Assembly (NCBI RefSeq): GCF_022539315.1
Contig: NC_066342.1
Coordinates: 17,005,346 to 17,069,345 of the forward strand
From: Serinus canaria
Lineage: Eukaryota; Chordata; Aves; Passeriformes; Fringillidae
DNA: 64,000 nucleotides
Reading direction: 5' to 3'
A program made the position numbers and the translations under genes. The notes under the pieces were generated by a model. It was not told the origin of the DNA. It made no database searches and saw only the letters and a program-made list of their open reading frames with translations. Shown piece by piece: positions 45,505 through 55,661 of this stretch (positions within the stretch are counted from its first letter, which is position 1; the number at the start of each line of letters is the position of its first letter).

Positions 45505-46596
45505 TGATGCCTTGTGAAGGCTGACCTAGAACAGAGGCTAGATGGAGTTAAAGAATAAAGTAGGTATTTATTAAAAGGCCTCAATGGGTACACCTTGGGC
45601 AGTACAAGAGCCCAGACAGGGCTACACCCAAGATAAACCCATAATTGGTCACAAAATGAATGACCAGTCACGAGGTCTCTCACTTTTCTAAGTTCTTGTC
45701 CATTAGGATATTGGAGTTAATTGTCCAATTATACCTTTAGGTTATGAAGTCCCATCCTTCTTGTTTTTCTCTCTCCATTCCACCATTGTTTATGCTCTTG
45801 GGCCTGAAATTTGGATCGGTTGTTCTTGGTCCCAAGTTAGGAATGGAATTGTTTTGTCTAGGTACTCTGTGAAGAGAGCTTACCGTCCCTTAATATGAAG
45901 CTCAGAACTACACACTAAAGCAGTACAGAATCTGAAAAATATAAAAGCTAAAAGCTGTGGGAACCCAGGAAATTCTTCTAGCTGCCCTGGAGGGCTCGAG
46001 ACCCTGCCATGGCGGCTCAGAGACCCTGGCACAGAGCCCAAGACCTCTGTGCCTTTGATTTAGCCCTTGGAAAAAACAATTACCAACCTTTATATGAAGG
46101 ATTACAAGCCACGACAGTTTAAGTAGAATGATAGTGAATTTATCACGGGGTGAAAAAGTAGATTTTGGGGTTTTTAGAAAGGGGGTTCAGGGGGCAAGAT
46201 GGAGGGATCTGGGCATGTCCAGCCTTTCTCCTTCTTCTCTGCCTCCATCTTCTGCTGTGATGTTGGCACTTTTAGATTGGTTTAGAGTAGAAGCTAACTG
46301 TCTACCATAGGTGATCGGTATTGGAAAGTAATTGTAAACATTGTATACATAGTTTTTAGTATAAAGACATAAAACCGCCCCAGGGGCAGACAGAGTGCCT
46401 TGGACTGTCTTGCTGAGTGGACCTTGGCTGGATAGGAGAAAGAATTTTATAGATAAGATACAATAAACAACCTTGAGACAGAGAAATGAAGAGCTCTGAC
46501 TCATTTTTCAAGCGCCGGGCTGGGAAAAGAGACTTTCTAACTATTTTTGGGGTCATTCTGACCAACTAGAGACCCTGAGAAAAACCTAAGGCATCA
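45505..46596 (-). mobile_element. LTR-D2 in ERVL-m integrase, itself split by LTR-E4
   Basis: Outer ends are tgatgccttg and aaggcatca, flanked by gtac on both sides (45501-45504 and 46597-46600). A 4-bp duplication would fit an ERV1/gamma-like integrase. The aataaagtaggtatttatt block near 45560 is shared with 15978-16070 in reverse. The interior holds LTR-E4. Confidence 0.75.
46095..46575 (+). mobile_element. LTR-E4 inserted in LTR-D2
   Basis: Starts tgaaggattacaagcc. It carries caagatggagggatctgg (46195), tccatcttctgctgtgatgttggcac, and gatacaataaacaacc near 46460. It lies in opposite orientation to LTR-E3. The right edge is approximate. Confidence 0.6.
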
Positions 46597-48855
46597 GTAC
46601 CATGCCTCCAAAGGACTTGCCTTTCAAGGCCCAGGATGGTGTTCTGGGCAGCGGTGTGAGGCACAGGTTAGGTCTCCAGCCATCCAGTGGTGGCTTCTAC
46701 CATTGTGAGCACATAATACTTGCCTTGGTGGGTTTGAGGCAGTGTAATGAAATCAATCTGCCAGGCCTTACCATACTTATATTTGGACCACCGCCCACCA
46801 TACCACAGGGGCTCCACCCGCTTGGCCTGCTTGAGTCAGTGTAGTGGTAGAGCTTTGAAAACTTCTCCCTTTCGCCAATATCCAGGGCCAACTGGACGGT
46901 TTTGAGTTCATTAAGTTGATCCCATCCACCTTCTCCTTCAGTAGCTTCTGCGACCTGTTGTGTGGGGCTCCTTACTGCTTCTTTCCACCTTCAGTTTATC
47001 CCTACAATGCAACAGGAACCATCAGTGAAAAGAGCATATAGTGTTTCTTCTGCTGGCAGTTGGTGGTAAGGTGGAGCTTCCTCAGCATGCATCACCTGTT
47101 CCTGCTCCTCTTTTTCAGTCAGACCAAAGTTCTCACCTTCAGGCCAATTTGTAATTATCTCCAAGATCCCAGGGCAATTTGGTTTTCCAATATGGACATG
47201 CTGTGTAATCAAGGCAGCCCACTTGCTCTATGTAGGGTCCGTGTCATGATGGGTAGAAGGAACCTTTCCTTTGAACATCCACCCCAGCACCAGTAGTCGG
47301 GGTGTCAGGAGAAGTTGTGCCTCTGTGCCAATTACCTCTGAGGCAACTTGAACTCCTTCATAGGCTGCTAGGATTTCTTACTCTGTTGGGGTGTAGTTAA
47401 CTTCAGACCCTTTGTAACTTCGGCTCCAGAATCCAAGTGGTCGGCCCCAAGTCTCACTAGGCACCTTTAAGTACAGGCTCCAGGAAAGACCATTGTTCCT
47501 GGCTGCAGAGTAAAGCACATTCTTCACCTCTGGTCCTGTCCTGACTGGGCCAAGGGTTACTGCATGAGGAATCTCCTGCTTGTTCTAGGCAAAGCCCTGT
47601 TGCTGTTCAGGGCCCCAATGGAAATCGTTCTTTTTGTGTGTTATCAGATAGAGAGGGCTCACAATCTGGCTGTACTCTGAGAGTTGCATTGTCTAGAAAC
47701 CTATGGCACCTAGGAAAGCTTATGTTTCCTTCTTGCTGGTTGGTGGAGACATCGTGATGATCTTGCTAATGACCTCAGTGGGTATCTGACGTTGTCCATC
47801 TTGCCTTTTTACTCCCAGGAACTGGATTTCTTGGACAAGTTCCTTGACTTTACTCCTTTAGATAGCAAAACCGGCTTTCAGAAGAATCTGGATTATGTTC
47901 TCTCCTTTCTCAAATACTTCTATTGCCATGTTCCCCCACACAGTGACGTCATCTATGTCCTGCAAATGCTCTGGAGCTTCACCCTTTTCTCGTGCAGTCT
48001 GGATCAGTCCATGGCAAATGGTGGGACTGTGCTCCCATCCCTGGGGCAGTCAGTTCCATGTACACTGCACACCCCTCCAGGCAAAGGCAAACTGTGGCCT
48101 ACACTCTTCTGCCAGAGGAATGGAGAAAAACTCATTAGCTATGTCAATGGTGGTATGCCACTAGTAACCTTGGACTCCAGTTCATACTGAAGCTCCAGCA
48201 TGTCCTTCACAGCAGTGCTCACTGGTGGTGGAACTTCATTCAAGGTACAATAGTCCATTGTCAATCTTCATTCCCCATCAGAGTTGTGCACAGGCCAAAT
48301 GGGGCAGTTGAAGTGTGAGTGGGCCTTGCCGACCACCCCTTGGCTCTCCAGCTCATGGATCATCTTGTGAATGGGGATCATGGCATCTTGATTCATTCAG
48401 TACTGATGGTGATGCACTGTTGAAGTGGCAATGGTACCCATTGTTCTTCCACCCACAGGCATCCTACTTCAGAAGGATTTTCTGACAGTCTGGGCAAGGT
48501 ATTCAATTGTCTAATGCCTTCTGTCTCCACAGCCCCTATCCCAAAAGCCTACCTGAGTCCTTTTGGGTTTTTGAAATAACCACTCCAGAGGAAGTCTATG
48601 CCCACAATACACATGGCTTCTGGACCAGTCACAATAGGGTGTTTCTCCCACTCCTTACCAGTCAAGCCCACCTAAGCTTCTAGCAGGGTCAACTGTTGTG
48701 ATCCCTCTGTCAGCCCAGCAATAGAAACGGGTTCTGGCTCCACATGTCCCGATGGTATTAAAGTACACTGCATACCAGTGTTGACCAAAGTCTCATATAT
48801 TTGTGGTTCTGATGTACCAGACCATTGGATCCACACTTTCCAAAAGACCTAATTC
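46597..48855 (-). pseudogene. pol: ERVL-m protease, RT, RNase H and integrase N-terminal half
   Basis: Read leftwards on the minus strand: protease near 48830-48480, whose DTG active site is changed (VNTGMQCTLIP) and whose C-terminal motif is IVGIDFLWSGYF; RT from about 48400 (MIHELESQGVV) to about 47700, including TIDIANEFFSIPLA and a degenerate catalytic box (QDIDDVTVWG); an RNase H region at about 47450-46990 with ALFTDGSC; an integrase start near 46830 with LWYGGRWSKYKYGKAWQIDF and TMVEATTGW. Many stops and at least one frameshift make it non-functional. It keeps the RT and RNase H that ERVL-p has lost. Confidence 0.82.
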
Positions 48856-49284
48856 TCCCCAGCATTTACCTGGCTAGAGGCAGGGCCCCTCTAGTTCTGG
48901 CTGCTGTTCCCTCCCTGTGTGTACATCCTGGAGGTTCCTTTAAAGGGGATCAGACATGTCATCCTCCCTTCTGCTATACCTAACAGCTTGGTCATGGGAA
49001 GCTGGGGCTACATTCATTTTGGTGGAATTCCCTCTGTTAGTGTTTTCCTCCTTGAGTTTACGCATCCATGGTGCCAGGAAAGAAGTGGGCTTTCTAACCC
49101 ACCTTCTCATATCTTCCCCTTGCTCACACAGGAAGAACTACAGGTCAGATCGTGGGGTGTACCCCCTCTCCCTAGCTGGGAGACATTGGGCTCAGATGTT
49201 TGGTCATCTGGTTCACACTGGTGCCACATGGAAACTGTTCTCCCTCATCTCCTTCCTCATCCTCTCACTCTTCTCCTCTTTGAG
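48856..49284 (-). pseudogene. gag: ERVL-m gag C-terminal remnant
   Basis: The minus reading SPLKEPP near 48935 and a Lys/Arg-rich segment near 49265 correspond to the end of ERVL-p gag (40700-40760 and 40440-40500). It is interrupted at about 49285 by an LTR-C type repeat. Confidence 0.6.
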
Positions 49285-49330
49285 ACTCTCTTGGTTTGAA
49301 AAGACCTGTCTGTTAAGGAAGGCAGGGGCC

Positions 49331-49729
49331 TGTGGGATTCACATTCTCTGAACCTCAGAGAAGCAGTGAGAGAAGCAGAAAAAAGAATGATCAAAACAAT
49401 TCTTATCCCATTTACTGCTCCTGTGTTGTTCACAAGTAGAATGCATTGTGGAAGATTGTTTACCTGAAGGGAATTGGTAATTGGATTCTGGTGTGAGTGT
49501 TTTGATTCACTGACCAATTGAATCCATGTGTGTGTGTCAGGACTGACGGCTGAGAGTCATGAAATTCTGGGCAGTTGGGTGGTTGGCAGATTCAGTTTAG
49601 ATGTAATGTAACATAGTGTAATACAATATAGAATAATATAGTACAATAAAGTAATTAATTAGCCTTCTGATATCCATGGAGTCCTCCTCATAATTTCTCC
49701 CTGCCATGGGGGACACCCTCGTTTACTAT
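49331..49729 (+). mobile_element. LTR-A4 (distant LTR-A relative)
   Basis: About 399 bp from tgtgggattcac to cgtttactat. It is bounded by aggggc on both sides (49324-49329 and 49730-49735) with one extra base at the left. It has aataaagtaattaattagccttctgatatccatggag in pieces, matching the LTR-A 3' half (aataaa ... gccttctga ... catggagtc). The gap-free LTR-C copies elsewhere show the uninterrupted site. Confidence 0.7.
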
Positions 49730-49872
49730 AGGGGCGTCCCTTGGAATGGAAAATGTAACCCCCTGAATTGTTAAAATTTTGAAATTAAGGGGCATTCAGG
49801 AAAAGATATGAGAATAGGAATAACAGTTCTATACCAGTATGTATAACCTTGTTATACAAGGTCATAGGGTGA

Positions 49873-50506
49873 TGTCCTAGGGTGATATTATGATGCTTGT
49901 ATCCCCAATTGGGTGATCTGTTTATACTGGATATTATATTCTGTGCCTTCAATACTGGCTCAGAGTGAAGGCGGGGAGAAGAAGCACAGAGTTTTTGTTA
50001 TCAGCCTCACTCACTCCTCCACATTCGGCTGGACTGTGTTGTTTGGGCGCAGACAGAGCAGAACACGGTGCTCCTTTGCTTTTTAGTTAGTTTAGCTAAC
50101 TGAGGCAGAGAAGTTTCCCTGGACTGGTTTTCTTTCCCTTTTTTTGGAACTGTTCTAACCTGCTCCGGACTGGGACCCAGGGAAACACTGAGAGCTTGCA
50201 CTTTGTAGCCTATGGGGGCCTACTCTGCAGCATTTCCAAGCGCCAGAGGGACTGATAACAGAGCAGCCACCCACCTGAGAGATTTTCTGAACTTGTCATC
50301 TCTTCAGAGTGGCAAATGAGTTTTGTTATCTGGTATTGTTAATTTTTTGTGCTGGGTAGTGCTTTGCCTGTTAAATAAACAGGTTTTTTCCACCTCTCTC
50401 CGAGGAAATTCTTTCCCGAACTGGTTGGGGGGAGGGCCATGTGGGTTAGCTTTCTGGAGGGGCCCCTTTTGGAGGTTTTCTCCCAAATTTGCCCCAAACC
50501 AGGATA
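49873..50506 (+). mobile_element. Solo LTR-B5
   Basis: 634 bp from tgtcctaggg to accaggata, with aaataaacagg near 50374. A tacaagg heptamer stands just past the right end and also 13 bases before the left end, so the true left edge may be earlier than the canonical TG. Confidence 0.78.
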
Positions 50507-50830
50507 CAAGGCAAACAAAACACCAGTAACTATGGCAGCAACAACAAACAGAACCAGAAACTCAGTAACAGCCTTCTTGGTCACAGGCACTTTCCCCTTT
50601 GGTGTAGTTATGGTCACAGCTGGCAGGGGCACTTGTGGTTCCTGGTGGGCAGGGCAGATGCGATGATTCCCCCATGGCTGCAGGAGGTGCTCCAGTGTGA
50701 GCTCGGGGAGCACATGGTAATGGCGGCTTGGCCAAGATGAGAAGGGATGGAAGAAAGGCTTGCTTTACACGCCCCCGGGGACAGCCGATCCTGGTGCCCT
50801 GCAGGACTCTAGGAAGAAGCAAGCTGGAAC

Positions 50831-51249
50831 ATCACGAATGAGCAAAAATCCTGGGATGGTGGACAAGATGTATCAGAAGCTCCATGGCTGTAGCTGGAAC
50901 TGTGGGATGTCTCCCTGTGAGAGACAGTCTGAAGTTCCCTTCATTTCCCTCACGACTGTCCCAAGGACAGACATTGGGACCCTGAGGACCCTGACTGGAA
51001 TTCTGGTCTGCCGGTGGTGGATGAACGCCAAAATCCTGAGGCCCCTGAGCAGAGTTCTGGCCTGCCAAGCGATTGTTCGCAGCTGTGTCTACAGTGACTG
51101 CTTCTGGCAGGGCCTGCCAAGGGGGCAACGCGCCCTATATGCTTCCACCTGTTTTGCAACAATAGCCCATGAATTTTCCCACCTCTTGGCCAAATGAACT
51201 TCCTGGGGCAACTTTGGTAGTCCCCCCACAGAAAATCCTTCATCTGCTC
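50831..51249 (+). repeat. LTR-like repeat, left half, split by the compact element
   Basis: Ends at the target site of the compact element. The sequence resumes at 54312, where tttgatttatactgc and caataaaagg (near 54785) look like an LTR 3' end. The two halves together would be about 1 kb. The family is not recognised. Confidence 0.45.
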
Positions 51250-51255
51250 CACTAC

Positions 51256-51639
51256 TATTACAGGGGTTTTCTTGGGGTTCCAGGATGAGGGAAGAGACGA
51301 CAACGTTGACTCCATGTATCAGAAGGCTTTGATTTATTATGATATGATATATAAGATATAGAAACTACACTAAAAGAGTAAAGAGAAAGGTTTCACTACA
51401 AGGCTAAGCTAAGAATCGAAAAGAATGTGTAAACTGAAGTCTTCTCAGCCCGAGACGGGCCGAACAGGTGAATTGTGATAGGCTCTTAATTGGAAACAGT
51501 CTGACGGGGCCAATCACAGATTTTCCCGTGGCATTCCACAGCAGCAGATAAGAATTGTTTAGTTTGTTCTGAGGCTTCTCAGCTCCCAGGAAAGGAAAAA
51601 TCCTAAGTAAAGGATTTTTCATAAAATATGTTGGCAACA
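51256..51639 (-). mobile_element. 3' LTR of the compact element
   Basis: 384 bp. The minus strand runs from TGTTGCCAACATATTT to CCTGTAATA. The 237 bp at 51404-51640 give the same 78-residue translation as 54070-54306, so U3 is identical or nearly so in both LTRs. CATAATAAATC near 51335 is the polyadenylation signal. Confidence 0.93.
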
Positions 51640-51651
51640 TCTCACCCTTTT
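51640..51651 (-). promoter_or_regulatory. Polypurine tract of the compact element
   Basis: The minus strand reads AAAAGGGTGAGA immediately before the 3' LTR. Confidence 0.75.
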
Positions 51652-51954
51652 AAGTTTAGTAAATTAAAAAGAAAATGCAATCAAAAGATCAATCAAATGC
51701 TGGTGTGGAACCATCAGGGAAACCCTTCACCTGCAGAACACCAAATTCCCATCACATCACCAAAACAATCTTAAAATAGAAGAAAATGCAAAAACAGTCC
51801 AAGGAAAGTTCATTGCTTCAAGTCCAAACAGCTGAGTTTCAGAAAAAAGTCCAAACTGAAGATGTTCTTCTTTGACAGTGCTGAAAAGTCCCTTTTGGTC
51901 CTGAAACAGCCTTGCAAAACTTTCTGAGCTGCTAGCTCGTTCAACCCTTTTTAT

Positions 51955-51956
51955 TT

Positions 51957-52000
<44 letters not shown>

Positions 52001-53778
52001 AAAGAGCAGTAGCAGACAACGGCCCACTGAGGCCCCAAACAGGCTGGTCCACCAGCCACCATTTGCGGAGGCCCCGGCCCCCGTGGAGGGAACAGAGACC
52101 CCAGACCCGGCTTACAGAAAGGTGGGCCAGGTCCCGACAGGGGGAACAACGCCCCCAAACCCAACAGGCGCTGGCCGGGAGGCCCAGGCCCAGGGAACCG
52201 AGCCAAACGGCCCAAACCCGGCCCGCGGAGCGGGCTCTGTGTTCTCTCAATCCGGCTCTCCACTGCCGATCTCCGGGCAGCCCGAGTGACGGAACGCTTC
52301 AGCCCCGCTGAACCGGTGCAGACCAGCAGCTGGGGAAGAAAAGCTTTCCAAGGGAACAACACCCCAGATGTGGGGGTGCTTCGTCCCCACAGCAGATGAG
52401 CGATGCTCACTTTGCACTGTGACTCCTGCCTCTGCATCGCAAATGCAAAAGATGTTCCCACTTTCTGCCCCTCGGTACCACCCCTTGCAGGCTGGGGACC
52501 GGAGGCAGAAGGCTCAGGAGCCCCCTCCCCCACGCCGCAAGGACGCGCGGGGGGAGTCAGGCATTCCAACCCCCAGCGGGAAACCCCGAACCAGACTCGG
52601 GTCAGCCCGCGAAAGACACCGAGGTTGAAAGCGAGCAGACGGCCCGAGCTTGCGCTCAGCTGCCCAGCCACACCCCCCCCACGGAGGGGCAAGCCTGAGT
52701 CCCCTTCCCCCGTCCCAGCTCCCCTTTCAGGGGCAGCCTCGGGACAGCCCGAAAAGCTCGGGGGAGGGTCCCGGCTGATCGCGGGCGCCGCGGCGGCCGC
52801 TGCGGTCGGGTCCGATGACGGTTCCGCTGGGAGACTCTCAAACCCAGCCCCCTCCACCGGCGTGGCAGGCGAGGGACCGACCCCCGCGGGAGAGGCTGCA
52901 GGTCCCGACTCCTGGACGGGCTGCCGTCGATCGTCGCTGCTGTTGAGTGTGTCGCCTAGCAACGCGGGCGAAGCCTCGGAGGGCGGTGCTTTCGTCCCGG
53001 AACTGCTGACAAGCTCGGTTGGAGGCGATGGATCCACCCCCGCCAGAGGCGGGCCCGCGGGAGGGACTGCGGGTCCCGGCCCCTTCTCTGGGGCGGGCAG
53101 GGGCGGGGCCCTTGGCCCCGGTTCAGATGACAGAGCCAACCCACCTCCCCCCTGAGAGGAGCGAGGGGGGGGCGGTGCCGTCGGCGCGGGATCCAAGGTT
53201 GCAGAAAAAACTTCTGCCGCGGGCAAAGCGTCTCCCCCCCGCGCCGATTTGGGGCGGCTGGAGATTTCCAGGCAGCGGATTCGGACAGGCTTGCCTTTTT
53301 CCAGCTCCAGCGAGAAGGGAGACAAGCCCCGTGCATTTGCAATCCACTGATATGCAGACGCTTTCCATTTCAAAACTGGGAAGAGAGTTCTGAAATGCTG
53401 GTAGATCGAAGGAAAACCGAGTCCCCAGTAGAAATAATCTCTGATAATGAATTCCATGCATTCCCAAACATATGAGTCAAAGGCATACAGCACATCAGAG
53501 AAAAATCCATGGTACTTTGCCCACCGAAAAAACTCATAGAAATGTGTCGTCAGCATAGGAATGTTGTCCTCATCACCCCATTTTCGCCAGAGGTCAATAA
53601 GTTTCTCCTCTGAGGGAGAGAATGGAAACTCCGTCTCCGTAGGCACTCTCTGCCATAACATCCGAATCTGCCTCACACGAAGGGCAGCATTTCCAGGAAA
53701 GGCAGTGGAAGCACTACCTTGCGACAGTGTGCTCTGGGCTTCAGCAGGCTGCTCTGTGCCGCGAAGACACCCAGACAT
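51955..53778 (-). CDS. Unidentified protein of the compact LTR element
   Basis: The first ATG is at 53778 (MSGCLRGTEQ...); the frame is also open upstream to 53799 and beyond without an ATG. It gives about 607 residues. Residues 1-40 are polar. Residues about 45-150 form an aromatic-rich, probably globular part with at least eight Trp, for example LIDLWRKWGDED, FYEFFRWAKYHGFF and FRTLFPVLKWKAS. From about residue 165 to 390 it is Pro/Ser/Ala/Gly-rich and probably disordered, including an Ala run. The last 100 residues hold GPGPP-centred repeats and end in lysines encoded by the A run. I recognise no domain. The position suits a Gag-like protein, but no capsid homology region or CCHC knuckle is visible. 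A captured host sequence is the alternative. Confidence 0.6.
51959..51999 (-). repeat. Internal poly(A) run of the compact element
   Basis: 41 consecutive T on the plus strand, that is A41 in the sense of the element. It lies at the end of the ORF and about 320 bp before the 3' LTR. It is followed by TTAAATAAAAAGGG. Confidence 0.9.
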
Positions 53779-53904
53779 CTTGTCTCGGAGACTTTCCAAA
53801 AGGTTCTCTCTGTGGCCAGCCTCGGCTGTGAACTCTGCCCAATTTCAGGATCTCTGGTTCTTCAGCTTCTGGCTAGAAGCCACTTCTGTGGCGATGTCCC
53901 TTTA

Positions 53905-53922
53905 TTCACTCGGGGTCACCAA
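53905..53922 (-). promoter_or_regulatory. Primer-binding site, tRNA-Trp type
   Basis: The minus strand reads TGGTGACCCCGAGTGAAT one base after the 5' LTR. The known alpharetrovirus site for tRNA-Trp begins TGGTGACCCCGACGTGAT, so the match is 12 of the first 12 bases, then a one-base deletion. Confidence 0.82.
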
Positions 53923-53923
53923 T

Positions 53924-54305
53924 TATTACAGGGTTTTCTGAGGTCCCAAGATGAGGGAAGAGACGACAACGTTGACTCCATGTATAAGAAGGCTTTGATT
54001 TATTATGATATGATATATAAGATATAGAAACTACACTAAAAGAGTAAAGAGAAAGGTTTCACTACAAGGCTAAGCTAAGAATCGAAAAGAATGTGTAAAC
54101 TGAAGTCTTCTCAGCCCGAGACGGGCCGAACAGGTGAATTGTGATAGGCTCTTAATTGGAAACAGTCTGACGGGGCCAATCACAGATTTTCCCGTGGCAT
54201 TCCACAGCAGCAGATAAGAATTGTTTAGTTTGTTCTGAGGCTTCTCAGCTCCCAGGAAAGGAAAAATCCTAAGTAAAGGATTTTTCATAAAATATGTTGG
54301 CAACA
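53924..54305 (-). mobile_element. 5' LTR of the compact element
   Basis: 382 bp. It differs from the 3' LTR at one base (tatcag/tataag) plus a small cluster within the last 25 bases of U5. It carries the GAAAAATCCT/AGGATTTTTC hairpin near the U3 start. Confidence 0.93.
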
Positions 54306-54311
54306 CACTAC

Positions 54312-54880
54312 CACCATGACGGATGGAGATTGAAGCCCCCTCCCAAGGACTGAGACCCCTATAATCATGATACAGGGGGGTGCTGGCCAGACTGAAGCGG
54401 GATGCCTGCTAAGTGTTGCCTGCAGATGTGTTCACTGGACCTAGACTGGTTTCCCATAGAAACCAGTCCTGAAACAATGGGTCCCTCTCACTGCTGGTAT
54501 CGACTTAGCCTTCTGAGAACACGGACTGTCTGTACCCGTCTTCAATACATTTTTCTACCCTCAGCGATTTCAATAGATCTGTTCCCCCCCTCAGCAATGG
54601 ACTATAATAGAACCCTGAGATAACCAGGACTTTGAGATCTTCCCGACGTGACTAGGCGAACTCCATCGACTGGACCATGAGGACTTCGTCTCTCTAAGTT
54701 TGGTAGCTATGCCTTCTCTCTTTCTACCTCTCTTTCTCTATTCTTTTCCTTTTTCCCAATTCCTTTAACTCATTTGCTTTGGTCATTCAATAAAAGGTGC
54801 ATTTGTTTTGATTTATACTGCAATCCCCTTTCCGTGTTGTTTTTTTTTGTACTCTGAGATCAGTTAACGAACCATCACAA
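54312..54880 (+). repeat. LTR-like repeat, right half
   Basis: Continuation of 50831-51249 after the compact element. It has caataaaaggtgcatttg near 54787 and a T9 run near 54840, and ends around aaccatcacaac. Confidence 0.45.
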
Positions 54881-55661
54881 CCCCCGTTCATTTGAGCAGA
54901 TTGTGACACTCAGCAGGCAGGGGGTTCAGGGCCACAGTGTAGCGAAAGGTTGGAGCAGTGCCAAGCAGCGGCGGGGGCAGCAGTGACCCGGCTCCCAGAA
55001 GGGCAGGGAAAAGGCAGGCTCAGGATTCCAGGGTTTTTCCCTGAGGCACCCGAGCAGATGGTGAAAAAAACCAGTCTCAGTGCAACAGCTGCTCTTATGA
55101 GCAGAGCTCCACTCACATTAGAATAAAGGCAACAGGAGATGGAAATCCTGCAGTAGTGATGAATTCTCTCCACAGCGCTGCAGCCTCTCTTTCCTCCAAA
55201 ATGCTGAGAGCACAAGAGGGCTAGGGGCTGCACCCAACCCCATTTTCCCAGTACCAAATTTTTCGATATCTCTGCCCTACATGGGAAAACCTCAGGTAAA
55301 GAGAGAGTAGCCAGCTGCAGCCCTCCCCTGAGCTGACAACTTTGTTTGTCTATGTTAGGTATCCAGTCATTTTTGTCTCCGAGCAACACATAGGGGGAAA
55401 ATTCCTTAAGAGGAAAAAAACCAAAAGGAGAACTCCTAAAACCCAGACTCTTAACCATAGCAGAGACATGATTCTGCATCAGGCCATTTACCACACTGTC
55501 ATAATTTCTGAATTTGCTGATGTCATGAGTTGGTGCTGGCGCAGTGCCAATGCACCCATGAAAATGTATTTTTCCCAAGACAGCTGACTATGGAACCCAC
55601 TGTCTCTTTGTTGTCCTCGAAATGCATTGCTGCTATGAAGTTGGAATATTCAGATGGCCGC
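54881..55661. repeat. Unresolved LTR fragments, including an LTR-H-like start
   Basis: 55524-55600 (tgtcatgagttggtgctggcgcagtgccaatgcacccatg in pieces) resembles the beginning of LTR-H1 and H2. 54906-55515 may be another LTR (tgacactcag ... cactgtca). The 222-codon minus frame (54910-55578) has no recognised domain. Confidence 0.4.

Larger units (their letters stand above)
49285..50830 (-). mobile_element. LTR-C type repeat with two insertions
   Basis: Begins tctcttggtttgaaaagacc, continues ggaatggaaaatgtaaccccc and, past the insertions, caaacaaaacaccagtaactatggcagcaacaacaaac in pieces and ggtgtagttatggtcacagc. These are the blocks seen at 17119-17598. LTR-A4 (49331-49729) and LTR-B5 (49873-50506) are inserted within it. 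Confidence 0.55.
51256..54305 (-). mobile_element. Compact non-autonomous LTR element with one long ORF
   Basis: The 3,050-bp element has LTR-A ends (51256-51639 and 53924-54305) and a perfect 6-bp target duplication cactac (51250-51255 and 54306-54311). On the minus strand the order is 5' LTR, primer-binding site, about 125-bp leader, an ORF of about 607 codons, an A41 run, about 320 bp of non-coding DNA, polypurine tract, 3' LTR. No capsid, zinc knuckle, protease, RT or integrase motif was found. It must have been mobilised by proteins of another class II element. The high LTR identity and exact duplication indicate a recent insertion. Confidence 0.92.

Noticed and set aside
51404..51640. 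78-codon frame present identically in both LTRs of the compact element
   Set aside because: It reflects LTR identity and not a conserved protein; the more diverged LTR-A copies do not keep it.
52403..53155. 250-codon plus-strand frame
   Set aside because: It is the antisense shadow of the GC-rich ORF of the compact element, with the same low-complexity composition.
54910..55578. 222-codon minus-strand frame
   Set aside because: No recognisable domain, and its end overlaps an LTR-H-like fragment. Kept as a repeat.
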